Positions 44,051-48,634 of a stretch of 48,634 nt of DNA are shown piece after piece. Below the pieces are notes generated by a model, which made no database searches, was not told where the DNA came from, and worked only from the letters and a program-made list of their open reading frames with translations. The stretch comes from Bryobacteraceae bacterium (GTDB lineage: Bacteria > Acidobacteriota > Terriglobia > Bryobacterales > Bryobacteraceae): positions 1 to 48,634 of the forward strand of contig JAICLJ010000011.1 of the NCBI GenBank assembly GCA_025927575.1, given 5' to 3'. The translations under genes were made by a program, and so were the position numbers. How positions within the stretch are numbered: position 1 is the stretch's first letter; each line of letters starts with the position of its first letter.

Positions 44051-44698
44051 ATGTCAAAAGTTCGTGTAGCGGGTTTTAGCGTTTCATTGGACGGTTTCAG
44101 CGCTGGGATCGAGCAGAGCCTGAGCGATCCGCTCGGCAAGCGTGGAACCGAGATCTTTCAGTGGTTTTTTCACACGCGGAGTTTCCGCTCAATGCACGGG
44201 CAAGAGGGTGGATCGGTCGGGGGCATCGACGATGAGTTTGCCCACCGCGCGATGGACAACTTTGGTGCCTTCATTCTCGGCCGCAACATGTTCGGTCCCG
44301 TGCGTGGCGCATGGCCGGACAACGCATGGAAGGGCTGGTGGGGCGACAATCCGCCGTACCATGCTCCAACCTTTGTGCTGACCCACTACGAGCGTGAGCC
44401 CGTAGTCATGGAAGGAGGAACGACCTTCTTCTTTGTTACTGGCGGAATCGAAGAAGCGCTCGCACTCTCGAAGAAAGCCGCAGGCAGCAAAGATGTCAAG
44501 ATTGGAGGCGGCGTGTCAACAGTGCGGCAGTATCTGAAGGCTGGACTGATCGACTCCCTGCACCTTGCATCGGTGCCTGTCCTCCTCGGCCAGGGTGAAC
44601 CGCTGTTTCAGGGCCTGGACCTGCATGCGCTTGGATTCTCCGTAACCGATCGCAAGGACTCGGAATACGCGACCCATCTCACGTTGGAGAAGGTCTAG
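44051..44698 (+). CDS. RibD C-terminal/dihydrofolate-reductase-like protein
   Basis: 215 residues. The N-terminal SKVRVAGFSVSLDGFSAG is the first strand and loop of the DHFR-like fold used by RibD C-terminal proteins ('v...sSLDG..A'). FGAFILGRNMFGPVRG, and the glycine-rich VKIGGGVSTVRQYLKAGLIDSL close to the C-terminus, fit the NADPH-binding region. It is probably an NADPH-dependent reductase of unknown substrate; true riboflavin or folate roles are unlikely, since no other such genes are nearby. It is 58 bases after the YCII stop, and GGGAGGA lies ahead of ATG 44051, so the two may be co-transcribed. Confidence 0.85.
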   Translation: MSKVRVAGFSVSLDGFSAGIEQSLSDPLGKRGTEIFQWFFHTRSFRSMHGQEGGSVGGIDDEFAHRAMDNFGAFILGRNMFGPVRGAWPDNAWKGWWGDNPPYHAPTFVLTHYEREPVVMEGGTTFFFVTGGIEEALALSKKAAGSKDVKIGGGVSTVRQYLKAGLIDSLHLASVPVLLGQGEPLFQGLDLHALGFSVTDRKDSEYATHLTLEKV

Positions 44699-45012
44699 GG
44701 CGGAGTTGTGAGAGAAACCTCATTACGCGAGAACAACGCGCGCGTTGAGGCTGTCACGAGAATGCGTACCGAAAAGTCGGGTTGTGACTGGACTTGGCCG
44801 TATAACGCGCGACTCGTTGATTGAACTCAGTTGCCGAACGCGCTCGGGAACCACAGGGAATCGCCGGCGACTATACGGACAAGTGAAATTGTTTTCGTAA
44901 ACACATCGCCGTCAGGACCGATTTTCACGCGGGAGGTGTCGACTCACTGCAGCGCGGTTGTCCACTCGTACCTGGTTCCATCAACCGAGGCGTTTGAGTT
45001 CGGGGTTTGGAA
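44699..45012. other. Intergenic stretch before the PadR gene
   Basis: About 310 bases without a supported gene. Short frames exist (for example 44831-45061) but match nothing and have no ribosome-binding site. The PadR promoter and operator follow at its right end. Confidence 0.5.
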
Positions 45013-45037
45013 TATACATAGGACTACCATGTATAAT
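45013..45037 (+). promoter_or_regulatory. PadR autoregulatory operator overlapping a -10 box
   Basis: TATACAT (45013-45019), nine bases, and ATGTATA (45029-45035) form a perfect 7-base inverted repeat. ATAC/ATGT inverted repeats with about 8-10 bases between them are typical PadR sites. A consensus -10, TATAAT, spans 45032-45037 and overlaps the right arm; a -35 is not clear. A bound PadR dimer would cover this promoter. Confidence 0.7.
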
Positions 45038-45047
45038 GGCTCTACGT

Positions 45048-45386
45048 ATGGACGTGGGTAAGGACCTGGTTGCTGCTTCCGCCACGCCGCTCGTCCTCGC
45101 CATCCTTGCCGAAGGCGATAGCTACGGCTACGCCATCATCAAGCGAGTGGCTGAGTTGTCAGGCGGGCACCTACAGTGGACCGATGGCATGCTGTATCCC
45201 GTGCTGCACCGGCTCGAACGCCAAGGTTATGTAGCGGCGAAGTGGTCCGCATCCGAGAACGGCCGCAGGCGTAAGTACTACCGGATCACTAGAGAAGGCC
45301 GGGCGCAGCTCGCCGCTCAGCGGCAGCAGTGGCAGGTCGTGGAGGGTACCCTGCGGGGTATCTGGATGAAGGCGTGCACGGTATGA
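45048..45386 (+). CDS. PadR-family transcriptional regulator
   Basis: 112 residues from ATG 45048. The winged-helix core reads LVLAILAEGDSYGYAIIKRV, then TDGMLYPVLHRLERQGYV and GRRRKYYRITREGRAQL, which are the standard PadR segments. ATG 45036 is in frame but overlaps the -10 box, so 45048 is preferred; the message would then be nearly leaderless. PadR proteins are dimeric repressors that often control a membrane protein gene encoded next to them. Here the next gene overlaps its stop codon (ATGA), and the inverted repeat in front of it is a probable self-operator. The inducer is unknown. Confidence 0.9.
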   Translation: MDVGKDLVAASATPLVLAILAEGDSYGYAIIKRVAELSGGHLQWTDGMLYPVLHRLERQGYVAAKWSASENGRRRKYYRITREGRAQLAAQRQQWQVVEGTLRGIWMKACTV

Positions 45387-46759
45387 CGACCTTTGCCGAT
45401 CAACCGCTCGAGGAGCAAATCGCGCACTGGCGAGCGTATGTACGCTGCCGGCCCGCCTTTAATGGTCCCGACGTGGAAGAGCTCGAGGGACATCTGCGCG
45501 ACCAGCTGGTGGCGCTCACTGAGGCCGGCCTGGCAGGGGATGAGGCTTTCTTAATCGCGGTCAAGCGCATGGGCAGCCTCGATGCGCTGTCACGCGAGTT
45601 CGCACGCGCGCACTCCGAGCGGCTGTGGAAGCAGTTGGTCATTGCCCCCAATACTGCCGATGAGTCGGCAAACGCCACACGCGCCGAGACACTCATCGTC
45701 CTGAGCCTTGCGATCGCCGCGGCGTTGGCCATTAAGGTGCCGGCGCTGTCCGGCCTTCGGCTGAGCCCTGATCACGAACTGCCGCCTTTCTACGCTCGAA
45801 ACGCCAGCCTATTCGTCTTCCCGCTTCTCACTGTTTACTTTGTGTGGAAGCGCGGGTCGAACGTTGTACGCAGCCTTTGGCTGGCGCTGCCCTTCGCAGC
45901 CGGGGCTATTTTCGCGAACTTCTTCCCCTTCCGCACAGGCAGCGACACTCAGGTACTGACGGCTCTGCACTTGCCAATCGCTCTATGGCTGGCCGTCGGC
46001 TTCGCGTACGTCCGAGGCCGCTGGTTCGCGGACGGTGGGCGCATGGACTTCGTGCGGTACTCGGGTGAGCTGGTCATCTATTACGTGCTCATCGCGCTCG
46101 GCGGGGGCGTCCTCACCGGCTTTACGATGATGATGTTCAAGGCCATCGAGATGAACGCTGCCTGGTTCGTAGCGGGCTGGCTGATCCCGTGCGGCGCGAT
46201 GGGGGCCGTCATCATCGGATCTTGGCTCGTGGAGGCGAAGCAAAATGTCATTGAGAACATGGCGCCGGTGCTGACCAGGCTGTTTACGCCGCTATTCACA
46301 GTTCTGCTACTGGTGTTTCTGGCCACGATGGCATGGACAGGCAGCCCCATCAACGTCAAGCGGGAGGTACTTATCGGCTTCGACTTACTGCTGGTGCTGG
46401 TCGTTGGGCTGGTGCTCTACGCCGCCTCCGCGCGCGACCCCCAGGCGCCCCCCGACTTCTTCGACGGCCTGCAACTGCTGCTAGTGGTCAGCGCACTCGT
46501 GGCCGATGGGGTGGCGCTCGCCGCGATCGCAGCCCGCATCTCCGAGTTTGGCTTCACTCCCAACCGAGTGGCGGCTCTTGGCGAGAATCTCATTTTGCTT
46601 GCCAACCTGGCGTGGTCGGCATGGCTCTATGCGCGCTTCCTGCGTCATCGGGGCTCGTTTGCTGACCTGGAGCGCTGGCAGGTGGTTTATCTGCCCGTGT
46701 ACTCCGTCTGGGCGGCACTGGTGGTTGTCATGTTCCCGCCCGTGTTCGGCTACCGTTGA
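45383..46759 (+). CDS. Membrane protein with N-terminal permease prefix domain
   Basis: The start is ATG 45383, overlapping the PadR stop, giving 458 residues. The first ~95 residues are soluble and helical (LEEQIAHWRAYVRCRPAFNGPDVEELEGHLRDQL) and match the 'permease prefix' domain found ahead of many transport permeases in PadR operons. About ten membrane helices follow, including FPLLTVYFVW, YYVLIALGGGVLTGF and LLLVFLATMAW. It lacks the large extracellular MacB-like domain of FtsX/MacB permeases, so it is not an ABC permease of that class. The strict coupling to PadR means this is the regulated target. Function is unknown; a stress-response membrane protein is one possibility. Confidence 0.75.
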   Translation: MTTFADQPLEEQIAHWRAYVRCRPAFNGPDVEELEGHLRDQLVALTEAGLAGDEAFLIAVKRMGSLDALSREFARAHSERLWKQLVIAPNTADESANATRAETLIVLSLAIAAALAIKVPALSGLRLSPDHELPPFYARNASLFVFPLLTVYFVWKRGSNVVRSLWLALPFAAGAIFANFFPFRTGSDTQVLTALHLPIALWLAVGFAYVRGRWFADGGRMDFVRYSGELVIYYVLIALGGGVLTGFTMMMFKAIEMNAAWFVAGWLIPCGAMGAVIIGSWLVEAKQNVIENMAPVLTRLFTPLFTVLLLVFLATMAWTGSPINVKREVLIGFDLLLVLVVGLVLYAASARDPQAPPDFFDGLQLLLVVSALVADGVALAAIAARISEFGFTPNRVAALGENLILLANLAWSAWLYARFLRHRGSFADLERWQVVYLPVYSVWAALVVVMFPPVFGYR

Positions 46760-46835
46760 TGCCCCCCAAGAGCACTGCACCGGCGGATAGTCCTGACCGG
46801 TCGCCAACGGTAGCGCAATCTACCTCCACTCGTCT

Positions 46836-46882
46836 GTAGAACGCGCTAGCGTTCAATGGCAGCAACGGCGACTCTCCGTCCA
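46836..46882. repeat. 47-base intergenic repeat, copy A
   Basis: Starting GTAGAACGCGCTAGCGTTC and ending CGACTCTCCGTCCA, this matches 48442-48488 in the same orientation at 45 of 47 bases. Its first part can fold as a hairpin (GAACGC, loop GCTA, GCGTTC). It lies between the permease-prefix gene and the PEP-mutase-like gene. Confidence 0.85.
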
Positions 46883-46924
46883 AGTGGATGAAGGGCGCTG
46901 ATCGTCTTTCAGTTACGTGTTCTG

Positions 46925-46956
46925 TCCGGATGGCGCGTGATGTAGGAGCATCCGGA
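46925..46956. repeat. 8-base-pair stem-loop, TCCGGATG/CATCCGGA
   Basis: TCCGGATG (46925-46932) and CATCCGGA (46949-46956) form a perfect stem with a 16-base loop. A related but weaker sequence (GTCCGGATGG, then CCGGAAACT) lies at about 48391-48420, beside the other 47-base repeat copy. Confidence 0.55.
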
Positions 46957-47085
46957 AACTTCGCTTTGGGGCTCAACTAATGTTGCCGCACGGCGCGGTT
47001 CCTCACCCGAATCCACAGCGAGTCGTTGAAGTCATGTCTGCGCTGATGACGTAAAATCCAGAAGACGGATCGAGAGTTAACTGGT

Positions 47086-47910
47086 ATGAATTTCAGCCAA
47101 AAGGAGAAGGCGGCTCGCTTTCGTGCGCTTCATGATGGCCCCGGTGCATTCGTAATCCCGAATCCCTGGGACATAGCGTCCGCCCGCATCCTCGACGGGC
47201 TTGGCTTTGAGGCATTGGCAACTTCGAGCGCTGCTTCCGCCTGTAGCGTGGGTCGAAGAGATGGTGGGCTGACTAGAGATGAAGCGCTTGCGCATGCACG
47301 CATAATTGTGAACGCCACGGATTTGCCCGTCTCGGCTGATTTAGAGAGAGGATTCGGCGACGCGCCGGAGATCGTTGCAGAAACTATTCGGCTCGCGGCC
47401 GACGCCGGCTTGGTTGGGTGCACAATCGAGGATACGACCGGCAATCAGGATAAACCTCTTTACGATTTTGGCCTTGCTGTGGAGCGAATTGCTGCCGCCG
47501 CACAGACTGCACATGCACTCGGATTGCCCTTTATTCTGACTGCGCGAGCGCACAACCTGATGTACCCCAACCCGAGCCTGGAGGACACAATCATTCGCCT
47601 TCAGGCCTTTGAACGAGCGGGAGCCGACGTCCTTTTTGCACCTGGTCTTCCTGATCTCAACGCCGTGCGCGCAGTCTGTACCGCCCTATCGAAACCGGTG
47701 AATTTCATGGCGGGCATCAAAGACAAATCTTTTTCGGTCGCTGAACTCGCCGACGCAGGAGTGAAGCGCATCAGCCTTGCGACGTCGCTTTATCGGGCGG
47801 CAATGACAGGATTTCTCGAGGCTGCGTCCGAAGTGAAGGACTCAGGCCAGTTTCGCTTTCTCGACCGCTGCGCGAGTACGCCCGCGCTCGTGAAGCTGAT
47901 GCGAATTTGA
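47086..47910 (+). CDS. PEP mutase/isocitrate lyase superfamily enzyme
   Basis: 274 residues with the superfamily's (beta/alpha)8-barrel. Visible features are AFVIPNPWDIASARILDGLGFEALATSS (21-48), the metal-binding PVSADLERGFGDAP (81-94, Asp85 and Glu87), GCTIEDTTG (111-119, Glu115 and Asp116), and FILTARAHNLM. The KKCGH signature of isocitrate lyase is absent, which fits the oxaloacetate hydrolase, methylisocitrate-lyase-like or phosphonomutase branch. These enzymes make or break C-C or C-P bonds next to a carboxylate in the cytoplasm. It stands alone, flanked by the 47-base repeats. A weak GAG stretch precedes ATG 47086. Confidence 0.88.
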   Translation: MNFSQKEKAARFRALHDGPGAFVIPNPWDIASARILDGLGFEALATSSAASACSVGRRDGGLTRDEALAHARIIVNATDLPVSADLERGFGDAPEIVAETIRLAADAGLVGCTIEDTTGNQDKPLYDFGLAVERIAAAAQTAHALGLPFILTARAHNLMYPNPSLEDTIIRLQAFERAGADVLFAPGLPDLNAVRAVCTALSKPVNFMAGIKDKSFSVAELADAGVKRISLATSLYRAAMTGFLEAASEVKDSGQFRFLDRCASTPALVKLMRI

Positions 47911-47948
47911 CCGCGCCCCTAGACTGCAGTTCGCTGCACTGCATGGAT

Positions 47949-47969
47949 GGTGCCTGATGTCGCGGCACC
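47949..47969. terminator. Stem-loop downstream of the PEP-mutase-like gene
   Basis: GGTGCC, nine bases and GGCACC form a perfect 6-base-pair stem, 39 bases after the stop. No T-run follows, so a terminator role is uncertain. Confidence 0.25.
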
Positions 47970-48441
47970 TGATATCGTCCAGTTGGTCGGGAATCCGTCC
48001 ATTGGACCGGATAGGTACCGGGAAGTCGGCAAGTCCTCCAATTTATTCACTTGGCTTCAACTTTGATCTATCACGCGACACTCTTTCTTTTGGTCGGGCC
48101 AGCACGTGAAGCTCAGTTCCACGCAATGCCGATCTAGTCAGCAAGTGTTTAGGAATCGAGTCTATTCAATCGCGCCAGGCGTACGCGGCTACAGAGCGAC
48201 CGCCGACTTCAGCGGTAAGGTGCTAATGGATCGGGATGGCAAAAGCATTGTAATTCCCATGAGTCCGGCCGTGCCTCGTTAGCAATTCTCCCGAAGGGAT
48301 AGGAGTCAGCGATACCTGTTGCCTGGCAGTAATTGTGCAGTCCGGATTGCTGCGGCTGAGCCCTGGTTCCCGTCGGCTTAGCTTAGCTATTGTCCGGATG
48401 GTCAGCAACCCGGAAACTAGATGCTTTGCCAGCAAGTTGCC
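47970..48441. other. Gene-poor stretch at the right edge
   Basis: No supported gene. One plus-strand frame (48067-48282) reads a plausible protein tail (GYRATADFSGKVLMDRDGKS) but has no start or family match. A minus-strand frame (48223-48471) runs across the repeat copy and is probably spurious. Confidence 0.4.
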
Positions 48442-48488
48442 GTAGAACGCGCTAACGTTCAATGTCAGCAACGGCGACTCTCCGTCCA
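48442..48488. repeat. 47-base intergenic repeat, copy B
   Basis: Same sequence and orientation as 46836-46882, with two changes (G to A at repeat position 14 and G to T at position 24). The first change weakens the hairpin stem. The copies lie 1.6 kb apart with the PEP-mutase-like gene between them. Confidence 0.85.
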
Positions 48489-48634
48489 GAACCGGTACGC
48501 AGGTTCAAGGAGCGCATAACGCTCACAAAACGTGCTGAATCGGATTGATACTCCACACTTGTGCAGACCTCCCGACTTGCAGGAGTTCCAGCTTCAATGT
48601 TTGCGGCCGAGAACGAATAAGGTTACATCATCAG

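Noticed and set aside
44831..45061. 76-residue plus-strand frame before the PadR gene
   Set aside because: It overlaps the PadR promoter and start in another frame and shows no family signature.
46728..46976. Minus-strand frame sharing a short peptide with a frame at 48223-48471
   Set aside because: The shared peptide is simply the translation of the 47-base repeat; the frames otherwise differ and lack starts and families.
1..48634. CRISPR arrays, tRNA or rRNA genes, insertion sequences, SusD-like genes
   Set aside because: No regularly spaced repeats, no cloverleaf or rRNA-like stretches, no transposase frames and no SusD-type protein were seen on reading both strands; a covariance-model search would be needed to exclude small RNAs.

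Overview
The window looks like a carbohydrate-utilisation island from an acidobacterium of the Solibacter/Bryobacter kind. This is inferred, not proven. The signs are three very large Oar-type TonB-dependent receptors with an N-terminal carboxypeptidase-regulatory-like domain, secreted TPR proteins beside them, a PadR plus permease-prefix-domain protein pair, many secreted glycoside hydrolase-like proteins, and no SusD-type gene. No rRNA, tRNA, CRISPR array or insertion sequence was found.

Left edge (1-1583): the 3' end of a NuoL/NuoM-like membrane protein runs into the 5' half of a tyrosine recombinase that has lost its catalytic domain. About 800 bases of gene-poor DNA follow.

Module A (1584-15599) centres on a FadR-type GntR regulator. 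One strand reads GntR, TonB receptor 1, SDR dehydrogenase, class III aminotransferase, EamA transporter and a secreted alpha/alpha-barrel protein. The other strand reads a paralogous barrel protein, an aldose-epimerase-like protein and a third, longer barrel paralog. The promoters of receptor 1 and of the divergent barrel gene both have their -10 box inside the same palindrome, AACAT-N3-ATGTT, the best candidate for the GntR operator.

Module B (15899-26566) carries TonB receptor 2, a TPR protein, a LacI-family regulator, a large Tat-exported glycoside hydrolase-like protein, an MFS sugar porter and an SDR. The 15-base element CCGTG(C/T)ACGGTAACG lies just downstream of the promoters of the receptor and of the hydrolase, and probably binds the LacI protein.

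Module C (26727-43195) carries TonB receptor 3 followed by three overlapping TPR genes, a divergent ROK repressor, two GH38-type alpha-mannosidase paralogs with an N-terminal polysaccharide-lyase-4-like beta-sandwich, and a second MFS sugar porter. A 15-base palindrome sits between receptor 3 and ROK.

The overall logic would be: TonB receptors import oligosaccharides across the outer membrane, secreted or periplasmic TPR proteins and hydrolases bind and cut them, MFS porters bring sugars into the cytoplasm, and SDR enzymes oxidise them. Each module has its own one-component sensor.

Right edge (43297-48634): unrelated small genes, namely a decayed sigma-factor tail, a YCII protein, a RibD/DHFR-like reductase, the PadR/permease-prefix pair and a PEP-mutase/isocitrate-lyase superfamily enzyme. 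Two copies of a 47-base non-coding repeat flank that last gene.
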